From positions 1-64,000 of the forward strand of contig JBPOFN010000004.1 of assembly GCA_051251725.1 (NCBI GenBank): DNA of 64,000 bases, given 5' to 3'. Below, piece after piece: positions 8,905 through 17,394 of this stretch. Source of the stretch: JALZUE01 sp051251725 (lineage in GTDB: Bacteria > Pseudomonadota > Gammaproteobacteria > Enterobacterales > Alteromonadaceae). Numbering within the stretch: position 1 is the first letter of the stretch; every line of letters begins with the position of its first letter. The notes beneath the pieces were generated by a model, which was not told the DNA's origin, made no database searches, and was given only the letters and a program-made list of their open reading frames with translations. The position numbers and the translations under genes are program-made.

Positions 8905-9055
8905 ATCACTAAAATTTAGCAGAGATAAATAAAACTGAACCTAGTTTTACCGAGTTTGTGCAACCGTATTGTTCGACGGCTTAGCTGTATTGTACAAATA
9001 GTAAAACCCATTAATTTTAGTGCTGAGGTTGATTAATCAAGTCGGTAAATTTTAG

Positions 9056-9088
9056 TTAAAAAAAAGAGCCGTTCGGCTCTTTTTTTAT
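9056..9088 (-). terminator. Terminator downstream of type III glutamine synthetase
   Basis: AAAAAGAGCC-GTTC-GGCTCTTTTTTT, a compact GC stem with A and T runs on both sides. It is placed to end the minus-strand glutamine synthetase and could also stop plus-strand readthrough. Confidence 0.9.
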
Positions 9089-9106
9089 AACTGTTTTTCA
9101 ATCAAA

Positions 9107-11278
9107 TTATTTGATAAATAACATTTCTGCATATTTAGGTAGTGGCCATAATTCGTCAGCTACTAACAATTCAAGCGCATCACCATGGACACGAGCTTCA
9201 GCCATTAATGGACAAAGCACATCAGCACTATGACGCATATGCGCTTCAGCGTCAGCAAAGTCATGTTTAACAACTTCAGCTTCAAGCTTAGTAACCGCTG
9301 CCATTAAGCCGTTAGCATGTTCAGCGACTTCTTTTGTGATTGTAGAATCTAATTCGATACCTAAATCTAATACAGAAGAAGATGCATGAGTTAACTCAGA
9401 CAAATAAGCGATTGCAGCTGGGAAGATCTTAGTTTTAGCGATGTCAGAAACTAATTTCGCTTCAACTTCAATTGCTAAGTTATATTGCTCAGCATAAACT
9501 TCGTAGCGGCTTTCCAATTCAACTGGTGATAAAACACCTGTGCTTTGGAATAACTCAACCACTTCTTTTGACATAAGATGTGGTAAAGCGTCAGCAGTTG
9601 TAGGAAGGTTTAATAAACCACGCTCTTCAACAGCAGCTTTGTGCCATTCTGAAGAATAACCGTCACCACCAAATACTGCGTTACCGTGTAATTCCATTAA
9701 CTCTTTTAATACAGTGATAACAGCAGCAGTTTGATCTTGAGTTTTTAATGCAGCTTCTAACTTCTCAGCAATCCAGTTTAATGAATCAGCAAGCATAGTG
9801 TTCATTGCTACCAATGGACCAGAAACTGACTGTGAAGAACCAACCGCACGGAATTCAAAACGGTTACCAGTGAAGGCAAACGGTGAAGTACGGTTACGGT
9901 CACCTGGATCACGGTCAAATGATAAGATTTGAGATAAACCTAGATCCATTGCGCCGCCGTCAGTAGAGCCAGTTAATTTGCCTTCTTTAATGTCAGCATA
10001 AACTTTTTCTAATTGGTCGCCCAAGTATACAGACATAATCGCTGGTGGCGCTTCGTTAGCACCTAAACGATGGTCGTTTGACGCTGTTGCAATAACAGAA
10101 CGTAATAATGGACCATATTTATGAACACCACGGATCACAGCGCCACAGAATAATAAGAATTCTAAGTTATCGTGAGGCGTTTTACCTGGATCTAATAAGT
10201 TACCTTGCGTGCTGTTACCAACAGACCAGTTAACATGTTTACCTGAGCCGTTAACACCAGCAAATGGTTTTTCATGTAACAAACATAAGAAGCCATGTTC
10301 TTTAGCTGTTTGCTTCATCATTGTCATAAGAAGTTGTTGCTGATCAGCACCAACGTTAGCAGCACCATAATAAGGAGCAATTTCAAATTGACCTGGAGCA
10401 ACTTCGTTATGATGAGTCTTTGCTGGAATACCTAAACGGTATAATTTGTCTTCGAAGTCTTGCATGAAAACTTGAACACGCGCAGGAATAGCACCAAAAT
10501 AATGGTCATCAAATTGTTGACCTTTAGCTGGAGCGGCACCAAATAATGTACGACCGGCTAATAATAAATCTGGGCGAGAATTAGCAAAGTTTTCATCCAC
10601 TAAGAAATATTCTTGCTCTGGACCACAGCTTGAATTTAAATCAGTGATTTCAGTTTCGCCCATTAATTTCAATACTTTCTGCGCTGCAATATTCATTGCC
10701 GCGTTTGAACGTAAAAGAGGAATCTTTTTATCTAATGCTTCACCTGTCCATGACATGAAAACACTAGGGATCATTAATGTCGCACCATTCGCCGTATGCT
10801 GAATGTATGCAGGGCTTGTTGGATCCCATGCAGTATAACCACGCGCCGCGTTAGTCATACGTAAACTACCGTTAGGGAAAGAAGAACCATCTGGTTCACC
10901 TTTAATTAACAGGCTACCTGTAAATTCATTGATGGCATTACCTTCAGAATTAGTCAGGATGAAGGCATCATGCTTTTCTGCGGTAATGTTAGTCATTGGG
11001 TAGAAAACGTGAGAGAAAAATTTAGCGCCTTTAGATAAAGCCCAATCTTTCATTGCTGCTGCAACAATATCGGCTGTTGCTGCGTCTAACGCCTTACCTG
11101 TTTGAACAGTTTTTTTAATCGCTTTAAAAGCATTTTTAGATAATGCTTCTTCCATTTTTTGTAAGTTAAAAACGTCTGTTGCCCAAATTTGGTTCAACGG
11201 TTCGGTCTTTTCGAACGATAATGGTGCACGATTAGTAATTTGATCAATCGCTTGTAGGCGTGTTTGGTTTCCACTCAT
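9107..11278 (-). CDS. glnN: Glutamine synthetase type III (GlnN family)
   Basis: A second glutamine synthetase of 723 residues, of the GSIII family found in Bacteroidetes, cyanobacteria and some proteobacteria. It is about 250 residues longer than GlnA and only distantly related. Family signatures seen are KTHHNEVAPGQFEIAP, NGSGKHVNWSVG and TSPFAFTGNRFEFRAVGSSQ; the long C-terminal extension (after about 560) is typical of GSIII. There is no type I adenylylation motif, so it should escape GlnE control. A good SD (AGGAG) precedes ATG 11278. It is monocistronic with its own promoter and terminator, separated from glnA only by typA. Confidence 0.95.
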   Translation of the reverse strand: MSGNQTRLQAIDQITNRAPLSFEKTEPLNQIWATDVFNLQKMEEALSKNAFKAIKKTVQTGKALDAATADIVAAAMKDWALSKGAKFFSHVFYPMTNITAEKHDAFILTNSEGNAINEFTGSLLIKGEPDGSSFPNGSLRMTNAARGYTAWDPTSPAYIQHTANGATLMIPSVFMSWTGEALDKKIPLLRSNAAMNIAAQKVLKLMGETEITDLNSSCGPEQEYFLVDENFANSRPDLLLAGRTLFGAAPAKGQQFDDHYFGAIPARVQVFMQDFEDKLYRLGIPAKTHHNEVAPGQFEIAPYYGAANVGADQQQLLMTMMKQTAKEHGFLCLLHEKPFAGVNGSGKHVNWSVGNSTQGNLLDPGKTPHDNLEFLLFCGAVIRGVHKYGPLLRSVIATASNDHRLGANEAPPAIMSVYLGDQLEKVYADIKEGKLTGSTDGGAMDLGLSQILSFDRDPGDRNRTSPFAFTGNRFEFRAVGSSQSVSGPLVAMNTMLADSLNWIAEKLEAALKTQDQTAAVITVLKELMELHGNAVFGGDGYSSEWHKAAVEERGLLNLPTTADALPHLMSKEVVELFQSTGVLSPVELESRYEVYAEQYNLAIEVEAKLVSDIAKTKIFPAAIAYLSELTHASSSVLDLGIELDSTITKEVAEHANGLMAAVTKLEAEVVKHDFADAEAHMRHSADVLCPLMAEARVHGDALELLVADELWPLPKYAEMLFIK

Positions 11279-11312
11279 GTTAGGCTCCTAAGCATGTAAA
11301 ATATAGGCTGGC

Positions 11313-11342
11313 ATTATAGCAAATACTTTACTTAAATATGAA
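11313..11342 (-). promoter_or_regulatory. Putative promoter of the type III glutamine synthetase
   Basis: Read on the minus strand: a -35-like TTCATA, an 18-base spacer and a perfect -10 TATAAT, about 35 bases before the start codon. It is a sigma-70-type promoter found by eye; no NtrC or sigma-54 site was recognised nearby. Confidence 0.5.
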
Positions 11343-11759
11343 ATTTGTTCGTTACTGTGTATATTTAAGCAATTATTATACCAATTTAAATGTTAGGTTG
11401 ATGCTCAAATTGGTGCATAACTAATAAATTGAATAAGTGCGCTTAATTTTATTTGATTTGAATTTACTTAGCTAGAGTTTGTGACATTAGATCGAGTATT
11501 CTCGAAATAAAAATAGCGTAATGCTCGAGTTTTAATAAAAAGTGAGCTTAGTGTCAACAAAGTGTTAATAAAAGCAGGGCTAATTCATTATTTTACGTTG
11601 TATTTGTAAGACATGTCTTAAAACATTGGAATGTGGTGAGCGTTAAGATCGCTGTGATTAATTAAGCTGTTGAAAAATATGTGTTTAATGTTTGGTTGTG
11701 CAGCGTTAGCTGATCTGACTGTTTTGCTATTGATTTGCTACTAGTAAAGGCTAGATAAA
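11343..11759. other. Non-coding gap with two small inverted repeats
   Basis: About 420 bases without a convincing gene. It contains ACCAATTT (11380-11387) paired with AAATTGGT (11407-11414), preceded by ATTAT, which resembles the ends of the MITE-like element at 25467-25734 and may be a remnant of that family. A second small hairpin is TCGAG-TATT-CTCGA (11492-11505). The remainder is A/T-rich and unremarkable. Confidence 0.4.
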
Positions 11760-11990
11760 TTGCTATATTTAAGCCAATTACAGTTGAGTAATGGTTTTCT
11801 AATGAATCAAAAACATCTTGGTCGATTAAATCAACTTTTTGAAAAAATGCTAACTAATTCCGTCTCGGTGTCCGAAAAAAATGAATTAACGACACTGTAC
11901 GGACAATTTTTTGAGGAAGGTAGAGCAGATAACAAGCTAAAGCTAGCGAATCAACAGCATAAGCTGAGTGCTGCTGCTATCAATCAGTAA
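11760..11990 (+). CDS. Small hypothetical protein
   Basis: A 76-codon ORF starting TTG after AAGG, or 62 codons from the in-frame ATG at 11802, which lacks a good SD. The product is charged and helical with no signal peptide or membrane segment. I do not recognise the family. The stretch TTLYGQFFEEGRADN resembles KTLSELFHAGRDN in the start-less ORF that follows (12019-12159), which suggests a duplicated small-protein family and slightly supports real coding. Strand and spacing would allow co-transcription of the two. Confidence 0.45.
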   Translation: MLYLSQLQLSNGFLMNQKHLGRLNQLFEKMLTNSVSVSEKNELTTLYGQFFEEGRADNKLKLANQQHKLSAAAINQ

Positions 11991-12018
11991 GCGAGCTACT
12001 GAGGCTTTTAAAAGTTAA

Positions 12019-12159
12019 AAGGAATTAATAATAACGCCTGAGCAATTAGCCCAGTTGAAAACATTAAGTGAATTATTTCACGCAGGTCGGGATAATCTCA
12101 GTACTATTCGTACGTTAGCCAAAATGCTTGAAAACTTAGCGATAGGCTATAAATGTTAG
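12019..12159 (+). pseudogene. Start-less small ORF resembling its upstream neighbour
   Basis: An open frame of about 46 codons after a stop, reading ITPEQLAQLKTLSELFHAGR through to LAIGYKC. No ATG, GTG or TTG opens it. Instead ATA-ATA-ACG follows an excellent SD (AAAAGGAA, 12017-12024), so an ATG at about 12031 may have mutated to ATA, or a non-canonical start is used. Its middle matches the pattern T-L-x(3)-F-x(2)-G-R of the 11760-11990 product. No function is known. Confidence 0.35.
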
Positions 12160-12231
12160 CAGTTTTAATCAACAGTTATAAGAAGGGCGACAGTAGCGTA
12201 AAATACTACTGTCATGGGGAGTAACTACTTA

Positions 12232-12969
12232 CTAAGAGTTTGCGGTTTTAGAAGAGCCTGAAACAGCCGAATTAATCTCATCCATTTCTTGTGCGGTTAA
12301 TTCGCGCCATTGACCCGGTCTGATACCTGCCAAAGTCACGTTCATTATTCTGCTACGCTTTAATTTTATCACTTCATACCCTAAATGTTCACACATCCGG
12401 CGTATTTGTCTATTTAGGCCTTGCGTTAAAATGATGCGAAAAACAAATTTACTTTGCGGAGTTACTTGGCAAGGGTTAGTGATAGTGTCGAGTATTGGCA
12501 CACCTTTCGACATGCGGGTGACAAACCTTTCGCTGATTGGCTTATCAACTGTCACTATATATTCTTTCTGATGGGCATTTTCAGCGCGTAATATTTTATT
12601 AACGATATCGCCATCACTGGTTAAAAAGATTAGCCCTTCTGACGGTTTATCTAAGCGGCCAATCGGGAAAATTCGTTCTTTATGATTAATTGCATCAATA
12701 ATATTACCTTTAACATGGCGCTCGGTAGTACAAGTAATACCTACTGGCTTGTTGTAAGCAATATAAACCCTATCTGATTTGTCATTGGCAATAGCACCAA
12801 TTTGCTTACCGTCTACTTTGACAGTATCGCCACTTATCACTTTAGTGCCTAAAGCCGGTATCTCATCGTTAATCGTAACTCGATTAGCTTCGATTAATTT
12901 GTCTGCTTCGCGGCGCGAACAGAAACCAGAGTCACTAATAAATTTGTTAAGGCGTTTGGTATCAGTCAT
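12232..12969 (-). CDS. rluF: 23S rRNA pseudouridine(2604) synthase RluF
   Basis: RluF isomerises U2604 (and U2605) in helix 74 of 23S rRNA and a tRNA-Tyr uridine. The 245-residue protein has an N-terminal S4 RNA-binding domain (RLNKFISDSGFCSRREADKL) and the RsuA/RluB/RluE/RluF catalytic core. The catalytic Asp is in FPIGRLDKPSEGLIFLTSDG, and LTQGLNRQIRRMCEHLGY is also conserved. The length is shorter than E. coli RluF because the C-terminal tail is missing, which is common outside enterics. It stands alone on the minus strand. Confidence 0.9.
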   Translation of the reverse strand: MTDTKRLNKFISDSGFCSRREADKLIEANRVTINDEIPALGTKVISGDTVKVDGKQIGAIANDKSDRVYIAYNKPVGITCTTERHVKGNIIDAINHKERIFPIGRLDKPSEGLIFLTSDGDIVNKILRAENAHQKEYIVTVDKPISERFVTRMSKGVPILDTITNPCQVTPQSKFVFRIILTQGLNRQIRRMCEHLGYEVIKLKRSRIMNVTLAGIRPGQWRELTAQEMDEINSAVSGSSKTANS

Positions 12970-13055
12970 AAAGATTAAAATAGTCGAATAATTATTGAAA
13001 TTATACCGTGGAATCTGGAGTAAATACTATGTTTGATTTTGACTGATTTTAGTAT

Positions 13056-13084
13056 AAAAAAAAGGCCGCTAATGCGACCTTTTG
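13056..13084 (-). terminator. Terminator downstream of elongation factor G
   Basis: On the minus strand AAAAGGTCGC-ATTA-GCGGCCTTTT is followed by a T run, 22 bases after the EF-G stop codon. One G-T-type mismatch lies in the stem. Confidence 0.82.
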
Positions 13085-13106
13085 GTAAGTATAGTTTAAA
13101 TACTAA

Positions 13107-15212
13107 TTATTTTCGTGCAGCGTCTTTAGCAGCTTTTGCAGCTTTAACTTCAGCAATAACAACTTCAGTTACGTTATTAGGACAAGGCATGTAGTGAGAG
13201 AATTCCATAGAGAATTGACCACGGCCAGATGTCATAGTACGTAATGATCCGATGTAACCGAACATTTCTGAAAGAGGGATGTCAGCTTTAATACGAACGC
13301 CAGAAACACCTGCTTCTTGTCCTGCGATCATGCCACGACGACGGTTTAAATCACCAATAACATCACCAACGTGATCTTCAGGCGTGAACACATCAACTTT
13401 CATGATAGGTTCAATTAACTGAGCACCAGCTTTAGGAATTGATTGACGGAAAGCACCACGAGCAGCAAGTTCAAATGCAACAGCAGATGAATCGACAGCA
13501 TGGAAGCCACCATCGTATAATTCAATTTCAACGTCAAGTACAGGGAAGCCAGCAAGAACACCAGTTTCCATCATGCCTTTGAAGCCTTTCTCGATTGCAG
13601 GGAAGAATTCTTTAGGAACATTACCACCAACAACAACAGAGTTGAATACGAAACCAGAACCAGGTTCGCCGGGCTTGATACGGTAATCGATTTTACCGAA
13701 CTGACCAGAACCACCAGATTGTTTCTTATGCGTGTAAGAATCTTCAATTTCAGTTGTGATTGTTTCACGGTAGGCAACTTGTGGCTTACCAACTTGTAAT
13801 TCAACACCGTAGGTACGCTTTAGAATATCTACTTTGATATCTAAGTGAAGCTCACCCATACCAGATAAAATCGTTTCACCTGAATCTTCATCAGTTTCAA
13901 CACAGAATGTAGGATCTTCTGCAACCATTTTACCGATAGCAAGACCCATTTTCTCAGTTGAACCTTTATCTTTTGGTGTTACAGAGATTGAAATTACCGG
14001 CTTAGGGAATACCATAGCTTCTAGGATGATTGGGTGTTTCGGATCACATAATGTGTGACCTGTCTGAACATTACCTTTCATACCAACAATCGCGATGATA
14101 TCACCGGCTTGTGCTGACGTTAGTTCGTTACGGTCATCCGCTTGCATTTCACACATACGGCCAACACGCTCAGTTTTACCTGTTGCAGCATTAAGTATGG
14201 TATCGCCTTTGTTCAATGTACCTGAATAAATACGTACGAAAGTTAATGAACCAAAACGGTCATCAGTGATTTTGAATGCTAACGCTTTGAATGATTCATC
14301 TGCAGAAACAATTGCATACTCGCCATTAGGTTCACCTTCTTCATCAGTTAATGGTTGAGGATTAACATCAGTAGGACAAGGTAAGTAATCAACAACAGCA
14401 TCAAGAAGAATTTGCATGCCTTTGTTTTTGAATGCAGAACCACAGTAAGTAGGGAAGAACATTAATTCATTAGTACCTTTACGGATACAATGTTTAATTT
14501 GCTCAACAGTTGGAACAACTTCACCTTCTAAGTATTCCATTAATAATTCTTCGTCTGACTCTAAAGCGGTTTCAACTAATTGCTCATAGTAAGCAGCAGC
14601 ATCATCAACCATGTCAGCTGGAATATCTTCAATTGTGTAATTTTCTGGAAGACCAGAATCATCCCAGATGTATGCTTTTTGTGATAATACATCAACAACG
14701 CCAACGAACTCATCTTCTTCACCAATAGGTAAAGTCATGATAAGAGGACGTGCGCCTAATACTTCTTCAACTTGTTTTGTAACACGGTAGAAGTTAGCAC
14801 CTAAACGGTCTAATTTGTTTACGAAGATTAAACGAGCTACTTTAGAGTCGTTAGCATAACGCCAGTTAGTTTCTGATTGTGGCTCAACACCACCAGAACC
14901 ACAGAATACACCAATACCACCATCAAGTACTTTAAGTGAACGGTAAACTTCTACTGTAAAATCAACGTGACCAGGAGTATCGATAACATTGAAACGGTGA
15001 TCTTTCCAAAAACAGCTTACTGCAGCTGACTGGATAGTAATACCGCGCTCGGCCTCTTGTTCCATGAAATCAGTTGTTGACTCACCGTCATGTACTTCAC
15101 CAATCTTATGGATCATACCAGTTAGTTTAAGGATACGTTCAGTTGTTGTGGTTTTACCAGCATCAACGTGAGCGAAGATACCAATGTTTCTGTACTTAGA
15201 TAAATCTGCCAT
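13107..15212 (-). CDS. fusA: Elongation factor G, second-type (EF-G2)
   Basis: A translational GTPase of 701 residues with the EF-G domains I-V. G motifs are AHVDAGKTTTTERIL, DTPGHVDFTVEV and VNKLDRLGANF. The sequence around them (LKLTGMIHKIGEVHDGESTTDFM, AAVSCFWKDHRFN) is the variant I associate with the extra EF-G2 of Vibrio and Shewanella rather than the str-operon FusA. It is not linked to rpsL, rpsG or tuf here, which fits a second copy. EF-G paralogues can split translocation and ribosome-recycling roles; which applies here cannot be told from sequence alone. Confidence 0.93.
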   Translation of the reverse strand: MADLSKYRNIGIFAHVDAGKTTTTERILKLTGMIHKIGEVHDGESTTDFMEQEAERGITIQSAAVSCFWKDHRFNVIDTPGHVDFTVEVYRSLKVLDGGIGVFCGSGGVEPQSETNWRYANDSKVARLIFVNKLDRLGANFYRVTKQVEEVLGARPLIMTLPIGEEDEFVGVVDVLSQKAYIWDDSGLPENYTIEDIPADMVDDAAAYYEQLVETALESDEELLMEYLEGEVVPTVEQIKHCIRKGTNELMFFPTYCGSAFKNKGMQILLDAVVDYLPCPTDVNPQPLTDEEGEPNGEYAIVSADESFKALAFKITDDRFGSLTFVRIYSGTLNKGDTILNAATGKTERVGRMCEMQADDRNELTSAQAGDIIAIVGMKGNVQTGHTLCDPKHPIILEAMVFPKPVISISVTPKDKGSTEKMGLAIGKMVAEDPTFCVETDEDSGETILSGMGELHLDIKVDILKRTYGVELQVGKPQVAYRETITTEIEDSYTHKKQSGGSGQFGKIDYRIKPGEPGSGFVFNSVVVGGNVPKEFFPAIEKGFKGMMETGVLAGFPVLDVEIELYDGGFHAVDSSAVAFELAARGAFRQSIPKAGAQLIEPIMKVDVFTPEDHVGDVIGDLNRRRGMIAGQEAGVSGVRIKADIPLSEMFGYIGSLRTMTSGRGQFSMEFSHYMPCPNNVTEVVIAEVKAAKAAKDAARK

Positions 15213-15383
15213 TACTTTACTCTAATAAGGTTAGTGAATAAAAACCGCGCGAGTATACCAGTATTAATAGAAAACGAACAGAGTTAGGGGGAAATTTAAT
15301 TTTTTAGTAGGCTATGTTTTAATCTTATTTTACTTGGTTTTTTTAAGCCGTCTTAAAAGAAGAAACGATTTTTCGAAGAAAAA

Positions 15384-17219
15384 TTATTCATATGAGTCGT
15401 CGTTTTGCCACAGTGTAACTTTGTTACGACCGTTAGCTTTTGATAAATATAATGCTTTATCTGCATAATGAAGCAGAGTGTCGATATTGTGCTCCCCTTC
15501 AGTGCAAAACACACCGAGACTGACAGTGATGGTAATTATTTTATCAGCAACATTTATTTCCTGTTGTTCGATTGATTGTCTAATTCGCTGACAAAAGTCG
15601 ATAGCATTATTATCATTTTCAGAGATAGTCATGATCGCAAACTCCTCTCCGCCCATTCGGGCTAACAAATCATTTTCTCTCAATGTTGTTTTGAGGGTGT
15701 TAGCAATCACGGATAAAACTTCGTCGCCGCAGTCATGGCCATAATTATCGTTAATCAATTTAAAGTAATCGATATCAATAATTATAGTCGTTAATACTTT
15801 TTTATTGCGGGCCGCTATTTTCACCATTTTGGGCGCCATCTCATTAAAGGCTCGACGATTAAATAATTGCGTTAGGGTATCGGTTCTGGCTTCTAATTCG
15901 GCATGTTTTTTTGCTTGCTCCAGTTCATGGGTTTTAACCGTAACTTGTTGTTGCAGCTTTTCTGAAAATAATTCTAAATGGTCGACATAAGCTTTTTGGA
16001 TTTTATTATGGTCTTTGACTAATTCCCGTAATCTTAATCCCATACTCGTTGCCAGTAAGCACATTTCAAACATGGCACCAATAGCGCCGGTATAAATAGT
16101 AAGAGGTTGATGCGGAACAATGCCAACCTGTCTTAAGGCAAATTGAATCAGTATCGCACTGCCGTAGATTAACCAAGCTAGCGTAAATAACTTTACTTTT
16201 TGTTGCTTAAAAACAGCTAAATATAGTGATAGAAATGGGATCGTTAGAATGATGGGTAATATTAACATCATAAAGATGCCGGCAATTTCTACATAATTCA
16301 ATAAACCTAAGATTATGATAATAGGGCTAATTGGCGTAACTAACCGGTAGGCTTTTGAAGCCCAAGGCAAGATCAGGTCTAATTTTAAATAATCTCTAAT
16401 AAAAGTGATGGCAATAAAAAAGTAAATGCCAGCGACAATCGTGGCGTTTTTAGCGGGTGCGCCATCCGTTTGAATCAATGCTGCCCAATGTGCGTCTAAG
16501 TTCATCAGTGTAATGCACGAGATTAACGTTAATCCTGAGTAACTTAAAAAAGCACGGTCTTTCACAGCGAAAAACATTAATAATGAAACAAAGGAAAAGA
16601 TTAAAAAAGTCGTGTAAACGCCGCCATATAATGCAGTCTCTTGGGTTTCGTGAATAATAAATTCATCAGGCTGCCAGATAGCGAATTGACTAAATAAACC
16701 GCCAAAAGTTGTTTTGATTTTAGCGTAAACAATACGCGTTTCACCCTGATTTAGTTTTACCGGAAACACCGGGCTAGGATTGGGATACGGCCTTAATCGG
16801 TAAGGGGCTTCACGGTGATAATTAAGGGTCGACTCAACTAGGTTATCGACAGTAATAATGTATAACGTAATACTTAACGGGCCAGGATCTGTGTGCTCAA
16901 AAAGAAAATCATTTATTTTGTTGCTGCTATTAGTAATGGCGAAACGCATCCAGATAGGCGTCGCAACTACCCCTCGAGAAACGTCTTTATGGCGAACTTG
17001 CCATTGATGTTTTGAAGTGGGTGAAATGAGTTGGTCAATGGTTAGATCGTCAGCCGAGTCGATCAGTGTGGCGTAGTACCGGTCGGTGCTGGTTTCGCTC
17101 GCAAGGTCAATAACCGTTGCAGCGCTGCTTGTTGATTGTTGTGCGTAAGTGCTTATTGCTGATAATAGCATTGCCAATATCATTACGAGAAAGGTAAAGC
17201 TGCGCCAGTTAATTAACAT
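15384..17219 (-). CDS. 7TMR-DISM sensor diguanylate cyclase
   Basis: A 611-residue membrane sensor that should make c-di-GMP. Order: signal peptide (ends near STYAQQ), periplasmic 7TMR-DISM extracellular domain (about 40-190), seven membrane helices (about 195-390), a coiled coil (about 395-440) and GGDEF (about 445-605). The active site reads GGEEF, a competent variant. An inhibitory RxxD site (REND) lies five residues upstream, so product inhibition is expected. DISM domains often bind carbohydrates or other small ligands; the ligand is unknown. It is divergent from the flavoprotein gene at 17395. Confidence 0.93.
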   Translation of the reverse strand: MLINWRSFTFLVMILAMLLSAISTYAQQSTSSAATVIDLASETSTDRYYATLIDSADDLTIDQLISPTSKHQWQVRHKDVSRGVVATPIWMRFAITNSSNKINDFLFEHTDPGPLSITLYIITVDNLVESTLNYHREAPYRLRPYPNPSPVFPVKLNQGETRIVYAKIKTTFGGLFSQFAIWQPDEFIIHETQETALYGGVYTTFLIFSFVSLLMFFAVKDRAFLSYSGLTLISCITLMNLDAHWAALIQTDGAPAKNATIVAGIYFFIAITFIRDYLKLDLILPWASKAYRLVTPISPIIIILGLLNYVEIAGIFMMLILPIILTIPFLSLYLAVFKQQKVKLFTLAWLIYGSAILIQFALRQVGIVPHQPLTIYTGAIGAMFEMCLLATSMGLRLRELVKDHNKIQKAYVDHLELFSEKLQQQVTVKTHELEQAKKHAELEARTDTLTQLFNRRAFNEMAPKMVKIAARNKKVLTTIIIDIDYFKLINDNYGHDCGDEVLSVIANTLKTTLRENDLLARMGGEEFAIMTISENDNNAIDFCQRIRQSIEQQEINVADKIITITVSLGVFCTEGEHNIDTLLHYADKALYLSKANGRNKVTLWQNDDSYE

Positions 17220-17394
17220 GTTAATTCTTATAATTAATTATATGTTTAAGTTTGCAAAGGTTAGCGTCCACTATTTAGGAAATAAATAGACATATCAACT
17301 CATGCGTCCGTTCTTATTGATTCTAAAAGCTTTTTTAAATGATTTTTTGCAGGCATCATTATCATGATTTTTTAAATAATATAAAGGAATATTT

